Of a stretch of DNA of 64,000 nucleotides, positions 1 through 12,418 are shown piece by piece; the stretch's first letter is position 1; the number at the start of each line of letters is the position of its first letter. Location: assembly GCA_018340805.1 (NCBI GenBank), contig JACMZG010001911.1:55802573-55866572 (forward strand), given 5' to 3'. The notes beneath the pieces are model-generated. The model was given only the letters and a program-made list of their open reading frames with translations, searched no databases and was not told the origin of the DNA. Made by a program: the position numbers and the translations under genes. The stretch is from Microvelia longipes. Its lineage: Eukaryota; Arthropoda; Insecta; Hemiptera; Veliidae.

Positions 1-28
1 AATTTCTTTAAAATAATACAATAAGCAA

Positions 29-345
29 AGAACAACTCCGAACAAGAATAAATCAGCTAACCAATAACAACTCCAAACAAGAATAAATCAGTTAACCAAT
101 AAACTCCAAACAAGAATAAATCAGTTGACCAATAACAACTCCAAACAAGAAAATCAAACCAATAACAACTCAAACAAGATAAATCAGTTAATAACAACTC
201 TAAACAAGAATAAATCAGCTGACCATAACAAACAGAATCCAATATCTAAACAACAGTTAACCAATAACAACTCCAAACAAGAATGAATCAGTTAACCAAT
301 AACAACCCAAACAATAATAAATCAGCTAACCAATAACGACTCCAA
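29..345. repeat. 34-bp minisatellite
   Basis: About nine imperfect units of AACAACTCCAAACAAGAATA plus AATCAGTTAACCAAT. Most differences between units are short deletions. Confidence 0.9.
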
Positions 346-377
346 AATCTCTGCAAAAAATCTTTATTCAAACCAGA

Positions 378-547
378 GCCGGCTTTCGATCTCACGATCA
401 TCATCAGTGCCAGAGAGTTGAAGAAGGCTGACTAAGAAACCTAGTCTGACTTTTTAGTTCACTATATGACTCTAAAAAGTCAGACTAGGGTTTTCCTTTT
501 TCAACTATCCGACACTGATGATGATCCTCGTGAGATCGAAAGCCGGC
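378..547. repeat. long palindrome with two inverted hammerhead-like motifs
   Basis: The outer arms (378-411 and 513-547) are inverted copies. The inner arms CTAGTCTGACTTTTTA and its complement lie around 441-490, and similarity extends outward to about 337-590. Each outer arm, read inward from its own end of the palindrome, contains CTGATGA, a short stem-loop, GAAA, then the self-complementary GCCGGC. This is the layout of minimal hammerhead ribozymes in the terminal repeats of Penelope-like elements. The match was judged by eye. Confidence 0.6.
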
Positions 548-590
548 AATGGGTTTAAATAAAGGTTTTGTGAAAAGACTTTGGTGCTGT

Positions 591-1464
591 TATTGGGTAG
601 CTGTGTTTACTCCACTGCTCAGTCTTCTAACATAAATCAAAAAGAAATATGTTCTTTATAATTAAATTAAATACTTAGTTAAAAACTTATTAATTAAATA
701 TTTTAGCTACTTGCCAGCAAAAAGTTTTCGAGACAAATGTTAACGTTACTAATCAGAAATATCAACTTTTATGCAAAGAATACAACATATTATGTGAGTT
801 TTTACGAGTATAAAGATTTTGTTTACTATTACAAAGTGTAATTGTGAAAAAGTTAGAGCTCTATAATGCTGTATTATTAATGAACTATGTTTAATTAATT
901 TGCACTTGAAAAAACAACACAGCTAAAATAATCCGAATGGTATGCATTTAAATTAATAGAGGGGAAGGACAGCATGACGTCCCGAACGTGTTAGAAACTA
1001 AATAATATCATTTAAACGCTCTGTATTTCCGTGTTTAATACAATCGTGCATGTAAACGCAACCTACGTCCGAAAATCAAGTCTAAACACATTCTGCCAAA
1101 TACGAAACTAAACAAGACCAATTATAGATTTAGGAACGAATGCAGATAAAATGCTTGCTTAATCTCACCTTTTTGTCACGTATTAGATGCGTTTATTTTA
1201 ACGTTCAATTCAACACGACAGTCATTTCAATTTTGTTATCTACATAGAGGGATATCATTTTTTGTTGCAGCTATGCACATCCCATAAATGAAATACTTAT
1301 ATAGGTTGTTAGAATATAAATTAGATTTTAATTTAAGTTATCTAAATACTTCCTAGTTAATTAAAATATATATATAATTTAAGTTGGAGAATAAATAGTC
1401 TGTCTTACCTTAAAATTGAAAAGGTATGTCAGTCATAATGAAATCAAGGGCGGGTATTTATATC
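591..1464. other. AT-rich non-coding sequence
   Basis: No ORF, splice-bounded exon, RNA gene or repeat was recognised between the palindrome and MITE copy A. Confidence 0.6.
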
Positions 1465-1472
1465 ATTACATA

Positions 1473-1791
1473 CATAGAAACATATACTAGAGGGGGAATA
1501 GCCTATCTTAGTACATTGAGAGACATGAAACATCTTTTTGGGGCTCTCAGAGGCTCTGTATAACCTCATTGAAACCTCCTCTAAGAGTAAGTTAAGGTTA
1601 TAACAAATTAATCGTTGTCAGCTTTTCCCGCATTGTTTGGGTTTTGTTTCCTATTATAAACATTGTATTATAAGAGTCACTGTATTTTTTAATGTTTATT
1701 TCACCATATTAATACTCAAGGGTGGTCAGGTTACTTTTTTGATATTTTATAATTTAACGTATAGGGCCCCTCTAGTAATAATATCTCTATG
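1473..1791 (+). mobile_element. hAT-like MITE, copy A
   Basis: This is a 319-bp non-autonomous element with terminal inverted repeats of about 27 bp (CATAGAAACATATACTAGAG at the left, CATAGAGATATTATTACTAG read inward from the right). It is flanked by a perfect 8-bp duplication ATTACATA (1465-1472 and 1792-1799). Duplications of 8 bp are characteristic of hAT transposases. It has no coding capacity. It aligns end to end with copy B after the Copia insertion is removed. Confidence 0.9.
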
Positions 1792-1829
1792 ATTACATAA
1801 GTTTGAGTAAAAAATTACATACATCAGTG

Positions 1830-2112
1830 TTAACATACGCTTACTTTTAACAAAAAAAGTCTTTACACTAGCCAGCTTTACAATAGTTACTCAGAAATCA
1901 CAAATTGTTATTGCTCGCTATTTTTCAATACCGCTTGCATTTATTCAAGCTGGATAGATAGATTTGACTTTTGGCGTTTACGCTTATATACATAGATATA
2001 AGAGAAGAAAGTAAGAGGTGTTTGGTGAAACAGTTTTTAGGTAATTTGTTTCTACTTGAAAATTCATTCCTTCGTTATAAAACAAATAGTGAAATGGCGC
2101 CCAACGCGGGGT
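1830..2112 (+). mobile_element. possible LTR end plus tRNA-Lys-type primer-binding site
   Basis: TGGCGCCCAACGCGGGGT at 2095-2112 matches 16 of 18 bases of the complement of the animal tRNA-Lys 3' end, a primer used by many Gypsy-type retrotransposons. The preceding 260 bp start TGTTAACATA and contain a TATATA-type promoter string. No second LTR and no gag-pol sequence follow, so it could be a deleted remnant or chance. Confidence 0.33.
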
Positions 2113-5100
2113 AAAATGTATTAAAAGAAATACATAATAGAATAAAAAAAAATTACATCGATATAAAAGTTTAAGAAGTATAGACTAGACAGGTACGTTA
2201 AATGCATATGGTTGTATAACATTTAACTATACTAACTGTAAAAAGTTTAATTTTGACTTCGTGTATTATTAATAAAAATACGAAGCTTTTCGAAATGTTT
2301 ATTAATTAAAAAGTGACAACGTTTATAATATACTTATTTATTATAAAAAGACAAAAGTGTGGGAATATGTCTGTGATACATTTCGTCTTAATCTAACAAG
2401 TGCTTTTAAAAAAATGTGTTTTGAACACTATCCAAGTTTTGTCGTAAAGGTAGTATTTCATTTCATAATACCTCGTCTGTTTTCAAACCGATGACGTAAT
2501 CTAATCCTTTATCTTTAACAGCCATAACTAATTAATAAGGAACGAAAACTATCTCATGGGGAGGTAAGACACATGCATTTGTCCGCCATGTTTTTTTCAC
2601 CACATTTGGACCTGAGTTTTAATGCATTCGACACGTGGAAGTCTCTTAAATGTTATCTTTTTTTATAAGTAATCGAAAGTTCAATATGTTTCTAAGAGGC
2701 GCCATACTATGTCCTAATACTGTGCAATGAGAACAATCTAGTTATTTCTTATTTTACTTGAAATACAGCTTGGTAAGTTTATACGGTACTTAACTGTACT
2801 TTGTATTACATCTTGTAGTATTTACTTCATACTATAAAATGGAAGAATAGAGTAATAAGATAATTCAATAATTCTTTGAGCAAACTTAATAATTACAATG
2901 ATGAAAAATCATTAACAATCAAATATGAACCGAAAGCCAATTACTAATAAAATATAAATACTCTTGTTTTTTCTTATTTAATGTTTTCCTAACTTTAAAT
3001 ATATTTTATGTACATTTCAGAACAACAAGAATGTCGTGAGCCAGATAAATTGTACAACGCTTATGGAAAGGGAAGTTGTAAACGATTCTAGACAGAACTA
3101 ATTTTTTAATGTAAAAAAATATAAATAAATAATACTAATAAAATTTAGGAAAAATTATTATGCAGTAACAAATTTAGTCAAAGAAGAAAAAAAAGTAGAA
3201 GATAAATTGGTAAAACATAAAATGAATAAGATAAAGCCTAATTAACACGATATAAGACACAAAATATTTTAGTATTTTACAGCTGAGCAAACATATTCAT
3301 TTCAGGTAAGTTAATGTAAATTTAAATGAATGTCGAGTGAAAAACCTTTTCAAACAAGCTGAATAGAAAAGCAGGAAAAACATTGGAGCGGTGCCATAGC
3401 CTTGCGTAACACCCAGTAAAGAGACATGGAAATTTTACTCCAAAACCTCAAGAAAGGTTTTTAAGGTTGAATGAATTTCACTTGAATCGCTTTTCAAGTT
3501 TAAACAATTGTTATTTTCTCGAGTGTTACCACTGAGAGAAAGTTATGCCGTAGTCTTTATTACCTAATTTATTAAGCAGGTTATATTATACTTGACAATT
3601 ATACCTCTTAATCATATTAAGATGTTCGAGAGAATAAGAAAAGTACTTTTTTTTAAATTTAACAACGACAAAATTTTTGCATTTAAATTCATAATTACAT
3701 AATCATAAAACATACATCCAAATTTAGGAGAATATTTCCACTAAAAGCCTTAATGTAACACAGAGTAAAAGTGAATAGTTACACTAACCCATCATTAATA
3801 AAGTAGGAAGTAAGTTAATTAATAAATAATAAATACTTCAATATTTACTACAGTAAAACATTATGAATGGGTTTAGATATTTATTGCATTCGTATCAATC
3901 AAGTCCTTGCGTTAAATAGAATAGATAAACAAAAATTGTCATTTTATTGTTTAATGAAGCATTTTTATCATATTTTACACAAAAACAAAAGGGGGAAGTG
4001 TTAAGAACAAAAGAAAAACTGTTTACTCGATGGAAAATATTGTTCCCAGAGCAGAACAATACCTTTTCATTATATAAGAAAGGTGTCATAGTGTGATAGG
4101 CGACACAATGAAACTGATTACCAGGTCTGGAGCAGGTTGACAAGAAATTGATAACATTTATCTAGTAATGAAAAAAAATATTTTAACAATGTTAATTTGT
4201 GTATTGTCTTCTTGGTTTTTCTTCTTTTTTTTCATTGCTTAAATTTATTAATATTTTCAATAATTAGAAGGGTATAGTTATTTATCACATAGTTACACAA
4301 GGCTTATAAGAAAAATAATTAATATTTTAAGTCTTAATTTTAATTAAGACAAACTCCAAAAATTTGGAAATTAATTTTAAAATCCAACTTAAAGGCGTAA
4401 ATTTATAATTCAGGTCGAAGGACCAAATAATTTACAATCCAGTTAAATACCAAAAAATTTACATTTCAGCTAAAATGACAATTTAGCTTGAAGAAACAAA
4501 AAAATACAATTTGGGTTGAATATTATTAAAAAGAGAAATACTTAATTTACAGAATTTTAAATTTTACAAGCATTCTTTACCTTTTCAAAATACAGCCTAA
4601 TAGTTTAAAAAAAAATCACAAAAAGTATAAATGTTTCTTTCTTTATAACGAAAAAAGAAAGAAAAGAAAAAAACTCAAAAATGAGTCTGGTTATTATATC
4701 TTTTTTTAAAGTTACCTTTTTCAAGCAAGATTTTTTCTCTTGAAAAAAAAAATTATCTAATGAGCTAATGAGAAAAAGAAGGTAGGAGGTCTTTAAGGTA
4801 ACAGTATTTCAAAATATTAAGAAAAAGGTTTTGAAAACGTCGGAGTTTTTTAACTTCATAGATGTGACTAAGGTGAGCCATGTGGTGCCTTTAAAATATA
4901 ACCTTCGGCTTGAAAAAACATATCGGTGGGAACCATATTAAGAAAACTAATATCTAGGCACCACTTGTAAAATCTTTAGACATGAAATTAATTTCAAGGA
5001 TTTTTAATAAACAAGTCCATATGAAGATATATGAATTATTTTACCACTCCAAACATCATACGTGATCGGTTAATTTAAAATAGTTTATAAGATCGTAATA

Positions 5101-5285
5101 CATCAAATGTAATGCAGAAAGTTGAATCTATCTTAGTGTTGTTTTGAGTGCAAATCAAGTAATTATTAATGTCTTTAATAAGAATTATTACCAATTCTAA
5201 CAATTAATCCACACTTTCAGGTTAAGAAAAAAATCAACATTAATTTAAATACTTAATCCTATATTTTTAAATATTGTCAAGATTA
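2113..5285. other. AT-rich non-coding sequence
   Basis: Apart from the possible exon at 3021-3091, nothing was recognised. Short ORFs here have no start context or domain. Confidence 0.55.
3021..3091 (+). CDS. possible terminal coding exon, unknown protein
   Basis: A good acceptor (CCTAAC branch-point-like motif, then TGTACATTTCAG) precedes two split-codon bases and 22 codons ending CREPDKLYNAYGKGSCKRF, then TAG. AT-rich sequence with an AATAAA-like tail follows. The composition (Cys, Gly, Pro, Arg, Asp) is unlike translated AT-rich noise, and local GC is higher than around it. Another frame also stays open (NNKNVVSQINC...), and no upstream exon was found. If real, this would be the last exon of a plus-strand gene whose remainder lies left of the window. 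I recognise no family. Confidence 0.27.
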
Positions 5286-5348
5286 TATATGTTATATTAT
5301 TATATATATGTATATATAATATATATATAATATATTATATATATATAT

Positions 5349-5381
<33 letters not shown>

Positions 5382-5401
5382 ATATATATATATATATATG
5401 A
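5286..5401. repeat. (AT)n microsatellite
   Basis: An interrupted AT dinucleotide tract with self-complementary TATAATATAT blocks. Confidence 0.9.
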
Positions 5402-8319
5402 TATTTAAAAAAAAATGCAGTAAAAACCAAACTAAAATAATAAAACAAACTTTAGGCCTGAAAAATTATGAACTCAAAAAAACCTAACTAGAATAATAAA
5501 AAACAAAGGTGTCATAATTTTTAACCTTCCTTCACTATAATAGATCTCAAACAATTTTTTTTAAATAATATTTTTGACTTCTTTCAGTCTTTTAAACACA
5601 TTTTTCTAAAAGAGATATAAAAATTTATGTTGGTTATATTTTATGGTTTAAAGGCAATATATTAAATCGTTCTATGGTTATTAAAAAACAGGTCTTAATA
5701 GCTCAAGGGAAAAAATAAATAAAAAAATATTAAGTTTAGGCTGTAATATTTAACGAAATCATTGACTATAGACGCTTTAAACAAACTTTAGAACTTACTT
5801 ACGTTTTTGTCAAAGCAATAAAATATACAAACATTTTAATATAATATTATTAATGATATAGTATTATATTACTTTAATCCTTTTAAATACAAAATAATAA
5901 TAATATAATACTTTTGAATGTAATATTTTAATTTTTTTAACATAATATTATAATTATACAATTTATTTGAATATTATGTTATAATGATATAATTATGTTA
6001 AATGAAAATTACAATAATACAATGCTGTTGAATACCATTATAATAATATAATTCTGTTAAATACAATATTATAAACAAATACAATTTTGTTGAATATAAA
6101 ATAGTAGTTTTTATTTAGTGAAAACATAGGAATGAGTAACGCCAAATACTTAAAAAGAAAACGAGGTAAACAGCAAAATGAATGATAAAAATTGAAAAAG
6201 CAAATTTTTTTATACAATTGCATTTAAAATTACATAAAACTCTCAAATAATTTCAACGAAAAAGTTAACAAAGTACCTGTTGCACATTAAAGTAAAAACG
6301 AGAAACAAAAGCATAATAGATTTTAAACAAATTATAAATTGATAAAGGATCATTCAAAAATATGTAAAAAAGTAGGGAGTGGTATTTTCCTGGATCCCAT
6401 AAGTCACCGAACTTCCAGGATTTAAAAAAATACCCTCTAGAAAACACTTGGTGATTCAATAATATTTCAAAAGGAAATAGCTCGAGATTAAGATCTGTTA
6501 GGTCTGGACCAGAGGTATTTTACGGCTCTCAATCCTAATGAATGGAGCACCATTGTACTCTCCTAATGAAACTATAAAGGCCATGACATCTAAAAACAAG
6601 GATACCTACGTATTCCCTACATGTAACATCTAAAATAAAGAATTAAATAAAAATAAGTTAAAAAAAGAAACAAACAGGATATGACAGTATGTGAAATAAA
6701 ATAAATTAACGGAAATCTATTAATTAATAAAATATTCTTTATTAATTTAAACTTTTAATTAATTATTTCATTTGTCACAATGTTCTATTTAATATCTCTA
6801 GATTATGAGATACTTAGAGTATAAAAACATAGAATATTTGCAAATCAAACATGGTCTGGGCTTGTTATAATAAGTCAAATAAAAAAATGAATGTAATACC
6901 TAAACTATAAGAAAGTATTAAATAATTTATATCAGATAATAAATTTTATGTTAAAGTGAAATATGTTACTGAAAAAATATATATTGAAATTATCAAAGTA
7001 AAAACAAGTTGAAAATAAAGATTATATAAAAGACAACAAAAATATAAGAATGGAAACAAAAAAATAAGCACAATCAAAGATAAACAAAAGTAAGAAAGTA
7101 TAAAGAACTACAAATAAACAAAGATACAGGAATAAGTATTAACAATAGAAAAGTTTTAAAGAAAACTTCTATAAAGAGATCAGGAAAATATCTGGGACTA
7201 GTTTGAGATGAGTAATAAAGAAAACTAATCAATTGGAAAAACAAAACGAAGAAAACAACAAATATTTACTTTGATTAAATATTGTAAAAAATAAATAATA
7301 TAGAAAAGTATTGACTAAAAATATTATATAAGATGTTAATAATACTTGTATATTAAAATATAAATAATTTCCAGGGAAAAATTAAGTGAGAAAATGCAAT
7401 TTGTAGAGCTTTTAAAATTATAATGAATCGAGAATTATTCCACACGTATGCAATAAGTAGTAATTAGCATGACAAAGAAATATGGAGAGGCAATAAAATT
7501 AGTCCAAATTTAGTTAAATGAGAGTTCTAGGTAGTAATTTTCTAAAACAAGAACATAATTATAAAGATTAATATAACGTAAAAATAAGTTAAAAAAGGAA
7601 TTTACTAAATAAATTTTCAATTTTAGCCACAAATGACTTCAGATGACTGCTAAAGTTTAGTTAAACTTGGTTGAGACATTTAGTCGGTACCGAGTTAATA
7701 ATAGAGAAATAGTTTTTCCAGTAACCATCCAATAATTTATATCCATTAACTCATATCTATTAATCCGTCTACCTATCTGAACGTGCCGAAACTATTTTTA
7801 TTTTGGAATTTGTATAGATGAAAAAATGAGTCTCGTCACATTTATTGCTGCAACAATAGTTTTCCTTTTATGAAGAAAGAGAAGCAAAACGAGGAAGAAA
7901 TAAAAAGAAATTCTATACAAGAAAAATAAAAAATGAGATGGCAATGAAATCGTTAAGAAGGTAAGAAGGTAATAATATTGGACGAGAAGAAAAGGACTGG
8001 CGCCTCTTTGGTAATAAAGACGATCCTCAGCCAGCCCCCCCCCCCCGCTATAACCTCCCCCCTCTAATACAGAAGGCACTTGAACCCAATCACTTGTAAA
8101 CTACACTTTGACACCATTATTGTTGCTTTATGTGATGTATAATACCTTTGATATGTTAACATATGGCTACTAAATCAAATTTTCATTAACAAGTGTTTCA
8201 ATATACAGAGTATTAATTTGTTATAAAATTATTGTGAGATAAATTAATCAATACATCTGGTTTATTTAAACATTTAGAGTTACTTTAACATTAATATTTT
8301 ACTTTGTTTAACAAGGACT
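5402..8319. other. AT-rich non-coding sequence
   Basis: It contains loosely periodic ATAATATTA-rich sequence at about 5830-6085 and a C-run near 8033-8046. No gene was recognised. Confidence 0.55.
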
Positions 8320-9035
8320 GTTTTATTTAAATTATAGAGGATTAATGTGTGTTCGATGTTGGTTTAAATACTATTTAAATTATAGAGAGGATTAGAGTAT
8401 GTTAGATGTATAGGTTCATAAGACTATTTAAATTATAGAGTATTAGAGTATGTTAGATGTATAGGTTCATAAGACTATTAAAATTATATAGATGATTAGA
8501 GTATGTGAGATGTATAGGTTCATAAGACTATTTAAATTATAGAAAATTAACGTATGTTAGATGTATAGGTTCATAAGAATATTAAAATTATAGAGGATTA
8601 AAGTATGTTAGATACTGGTTCATAAGACTATTTAAATTATAGAGGATTAGAGTATGTTACATGTTGGTTCATAAGAATATTTAAATTATAGTGGATTAAA
8701 GTATATTAGATTTTGGTTCATAAGACTATTTAAATGATAGAAAATAACGTATGTTAGATGTAGGTTCATAAGAATATTTAAATTATAGATGAGGTAATCC
8801 TCAACATATAACATACTCTAATGAGTATGTTAGATGTTGGTTCATAAGATTATTTAAACTCAAGAAAATTAACGTAAGTTACATGTAGGTTTATAAGAAT
8901 ATTTAAATTATAGAGGATTAAAGTATGTTAGATGTTGGTTCATAAGACTATTTATATTACATAGAACTAAAGTATGTTAGATGTTGGTTCATAAGTAAGA
9001 TGTCATTCATAACTATTTATATTATTGAGGATTGA
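8320..9035. repeat. minisatellite of about 50-57 bp
   Basis: Roughly 13 diverged units of TATTTAAATTATAGAGGATT, AGAGTATGTTAGATGT and AGGTTCATAAGAC. One short inverted unit lies near 8790-8815. Confidence 0.88.
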
Positions 9036-9486
9036 AATTGGTTATTGATGTTACACAGATAACTATTGTAATATTCCAACCACTTCTAACCTGTGTTATT
9101 AGATTTAAACTGCTCATAGATAACGTCGGTTGGGGTTTCTTGCGTTATAATAATTACTTCTAATGTAGGAAAGCAGTTTCTAAACTTGCGTATAAAATGA
9201 GCAGTTAGTTCAAACATAAAAACTTTGCTCTATAACTTCAAAGAGGCACTTAATATTTATATAGAGATACCATATTGGATTTTCCCAAAATCTGATTAGT
9301 TCTCTTTATCATATAAAACTAGGATTTTATACCAAGTTTTATCTAATGTACCTTATGTTCCCTTTGAATGATACCCTATCTTAAATATCCCGAGCACGAT
9401 CATACCAAAACCGTAATAAGCACACCAGATACAGTGATATTATTGTAACTAATAACTTATATTCTTTATGTAATTAATAATGAGAA
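9036..9486 (-). other. intron downstream of the zinc-finger exon
   Basis: Begins with GTAAGT on the minus strand. No further exon was seen before the minisatellite. Confidence 0.6.
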
Positions 9487-9492
9487 ACTTAC

Positions 9493-9611
9493 GACTTGTG
9501 CATTAGGCGAGTGAAGTAATTCGTGTTTGTCTAGCTGGTCCCTTGTTGGGAAAGGAGCAGCGCAATGAACGCAGGTCAATCGCTCCTCCTCTTTAGAGCT
9601 TCCTAAAGGCA
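9493..9611 (-). CDS. internal exon encoding one C2H2 zinc finger
   Basis: This is an internal coding exon of a probable nuclear zinc-finger protein. On the minus strand a pyrimidine-rich tract ending TGTGTTTCAG, with a CTAAT branch-point-like motif upstream, precedes 119 nt, and a GTAAGT donor follows (9492-9487). Only one frame is open: two leading bases of a split codon, then 39 codons. That frame holds LTCVHCAAPF, then a leucine and HELLH, which matches C-X2-C-X3-F-X5-L-X2-H-X3-H exactly. The other two frames contain stops. The exon ends on a codon boundary, so the next intron is phase 0. It is more GC-rich than its flanks. No further exon was recognised to its left, so the rest of the gene probably lies beyond the window. 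C2H2 fingers usually bind DNA. A single finger does not identify the family, and I give no symbol. Confidence 0.85.
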
Positions 9612-9760
9612 CTGAAACACAATGAATAACATTAGCCAACAGCATAACGAAACAGAGCGCAATTGGAAAAAAGTTTTGTGAATTTGAGTATCAAATAAAT
9701 AAATGAAAATCCTAGGTATCTTTAAATGACAGGATGTAAGTGATTTTAACTGCGAAGAGA

Positions 9761-10600
9761 AATAACAGCAGGAGATAATTATTCAAGAGTAACCAAGAGA
9801 TACTGAGTAGTAACTAGGGGATTCTGAGGAATAACCAAGGAATACTGAGTAGTGACTATAAGAAATGCTAGGAGTAACCAGGGGATATTGAAAAGTAACC
9901 AAGGGATTGTGAGAAGTAACAAAAGAATACTATACGGACTAACCAAAGGATTCTGAGGAGTAACCGAGGGATACTGAGGAGTAACTAAAGGATACTAAGG
10001 AGTAACCAAAAGATTCTGAGGAGTAACTAAAAGATACTAAGGAGTAAGGATTCTGAGGAGTAACTAAAAGATATAACCAAGGATAGGAGTAACTAAAAGA
10101 TATCTAAGGAGTAATTATTAGATATTACTATAGGAGTACTATTAGATTACTATAGGAGTAATAACAGCAGGAGATAATTATTCAAGAGTAACCAAGAGAT
10201 ACTGAGTAGTAACTAGGGGATTCTGAGGAATAACCAAGGAATACTGAGTAGTGACTATAAAAAATGCTAGGAGTAACCAGGGGATATTGAAAAGTAACCA
10301 AGGGATTGTGAGAAGTAACAAAAGAATACTATACGGACTAACCAAAGGATTCTGAGGAGTAACCGAGGGATACTGAGGAGTAACTAAAAGAGTATTCTGA
10401 GGAGTAACTAAAGATACTAAGGTAACCAAAGGATTCTGAGGAGTAACTAAAAGATACTAAGGAGTAACCAAAGGATTCTGAGGAGTAACTAAAAGATACT
10501 AAGGAGTAACCAAAGGATTCTGAGGAGTAACCAAGGAATACTAAAAAGTAACTAAAGATTATGAGAAGTAACTAAGAAGTATTGAAAAGTAATCAAAAAA
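9761..10600. repeat. 18-21-bp minisatellite with a 399-bp higher-order duplication
   Basis: Units of the type GGAGTAACTAAAAGATACTA repeat about 40 times. A block starting AATAACAGCAGGAGATAATT at 9761 restarts at 10160 with the same unit order, showing a recent duplication of about 399 bp inside the array. It directly abuts the unique flank of MITE copy B. Confidence 0.88.
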
Positions 10601-10890
10601 TACCGACAGCGAATCCTCACTCGACATAACGGGAGCTTGTTCTACTAATTTAGAATCATACGGTAAAGCATAGAGGTATATTACTAGAGGGACCCTATTG
10701 GTTGAATTTTGAAACATCGAAAAAGTAACCTGACCACATTCGATTATCATTATCATCAAATAAACAGAACAAAAACAGTAAATCATATAGCGGAATGTTT
10801 AAAATACAAATCACAACACAAACAATCTGCGGGAAGCTGAAAACAATTGTTTAATTATAACCATAACTTCTTCTTGGAGGAGGTTTCAAT

Positions 10891-11090
10891 TGTTATGGAT
10901 AGAAATAAAACAATTAACAACTAATTAAACTAATAATCAAACTCATTTTTATTGTACGAAACACTCACAGGTTAGACCACGTTCGAAGAGACTCCATTTA
11001 AAAACAGGTTAAGTCACTTAACATGTATGTGTTGCGGGCATAATCTATCTTATCAGGAATAGCATTATAATTATTAAAAATTACCCAACA
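10891..11090 (-). repeat. Copia 3' LTR
   Basis: The 200-bp LTR is identical to the 5' copy at 15671-15870. It is preceded in the sense direction by a purine tract at 11091-11103 and followed by the TCAAT target duplication. Confidence 0.95.
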
Positions 11091-11103
11091 GATTCCCCCT
11101 TAA
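11091..11103 (-). other. polypurine tract
   Basis: The sense strand reads TTAAGGGGGAATC immediately before the 3' LTR, the expected place and composition for the plus-strand primer of reverse transcription. Confidence 0.75.
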
Positions 11104-11665
11104 TTTTTAAAATTTAAAAACGACAAAAAACTACTTACACATGTTAACCGGATAGATGATTCCCCAACAGCATTTACAATAATAACAAAAATTAAAAGTT
11201 GACTTTATAAAACAAAACATTTTTATCTTAAAATAAAATGAAATAATCTTTCAATTTTAAAAACTTGTAAATTTATTATAGATCTCTTAAATTCATAACT
11301 CACAGCATCTTACTTCTTTATAGAAAAATGATATATTTAATTAAGTTCTTTAGTCTCAAAAAAATTTAAATAACAAAGTTTATACTTTTTCATAAAAATA
11401 AGTGATAACTGAATAAGAAGTTCAAAAAATATAAAAACAATAATTATAAATTCAATAAATGATTAAGTTTTAAAATCAATAGTGATCTTCAAGAAATATT
11501 AAAATTAATATTTTTATGAAAAATAAAGTTTATCCAAATAAAAGTAATAATCTCAAATAAAATTATAAAAAATTGTAAACAATAATAATCCAATTTTAAA
11601 TCATAACAATTAAACTAGATAAAAAACTTAAAAAGTAAAGAATACAATTTTAAACTCTGTTAAAA
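11104..11665 (-). other. Copia 3' untranslated region
   Basis: About 560 bp of very AT-rich sequence lie between the RNase H stop and the polypurine tract. No ORF or structured motif was recognised. Confidence 0.6.
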
Positions 11666-12241
11666 TTAAATGAATCTAAACATTTTAACAAATTTACTTT
11701 TGACACAGCTTTTGTTAAGTAAATCAGCATATTGTTCTGAGCTAGGAACATGAGTAATATTAAATGATTTATTCTCTAAGTTCTCATGAACAAATGATAC
11801 TTGACGAACCATATGTTGTGACCTATGAGATGTAGTACCATTTTTAGTTGAAACAATAGCTGATTTATTATCACACAATAATTGAATTGTTTTAATTTTA
11901 CTTCAAGTAATTCTTCAATTAAACATTTAAGAAATACCCCTCTCTTACAGCATCAGATAAAGCAGTAGTCTCTGCATCACAAGTTGATAATGCAGTGTTT
12001 CTTTGTGTTTTTGATACCCAATTAACAATATTTTTTCCAAATAAATAAAAATAACCAGAAGATGATTTTTGTGCCCCTTTCCATCTTTCCAGCTGGCATC
12101 AGTATAACATTTCAATTCAGTATTTAATGGACTACGGGAAAAATATATTCCCCAACTCTTAGTGAATTTAACAAATTTTAAAATTCTTTTAAGAGCATTC
12201 ATATGAATAATTCTGGATCTTGACATATTTTGATAGAACAC
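11666..12241 (-). pseudogene. Copia RNase H domain, frameshifted
   Basis: CYTDASW, CDNKSAI, SQHM and the C-terminal ADLLNK motif are present in order. This is the RNase H that degrades template RNA during reverse transcription. It is split into at least two frames around 11880-11945. Confidence 0.85.
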
Positions 12242-12418
12242 TGATTGGAAAAGCCAAATCAGGTCTAGTATTTGTCATTAAATACATGAGTGATCCTAAG
12301 AGTTCTTGGTATTTAGTCCTATCTACACTTGTAGATCCTTGATATGATCTAGATCTTGATGAGGATCAAGTGGTGAATGCACAGCAAAACATTCGTTCAT
12401 ATTAAATTTATTTAATAT

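Noticed and set aside
2521..2562. Splice-like segment between TTTAACAG and GTAAGAC.
   Set aside because: All three frames contain stops.
3283..3305. Splice-like 23-nt segment between TTTTACAG and GTAAGT.
   Set aside because: Too short to judge and no coding partner. Such pairs are expected by chance in AT-rich DNA.
7798..8079. 93-codon minus-strand ORF with a glycine run.
   Set aside because: The glycine run comes from a C-homopolymer and the rest is hydrophobic AT-rich translation. Its nominal start is not supported.
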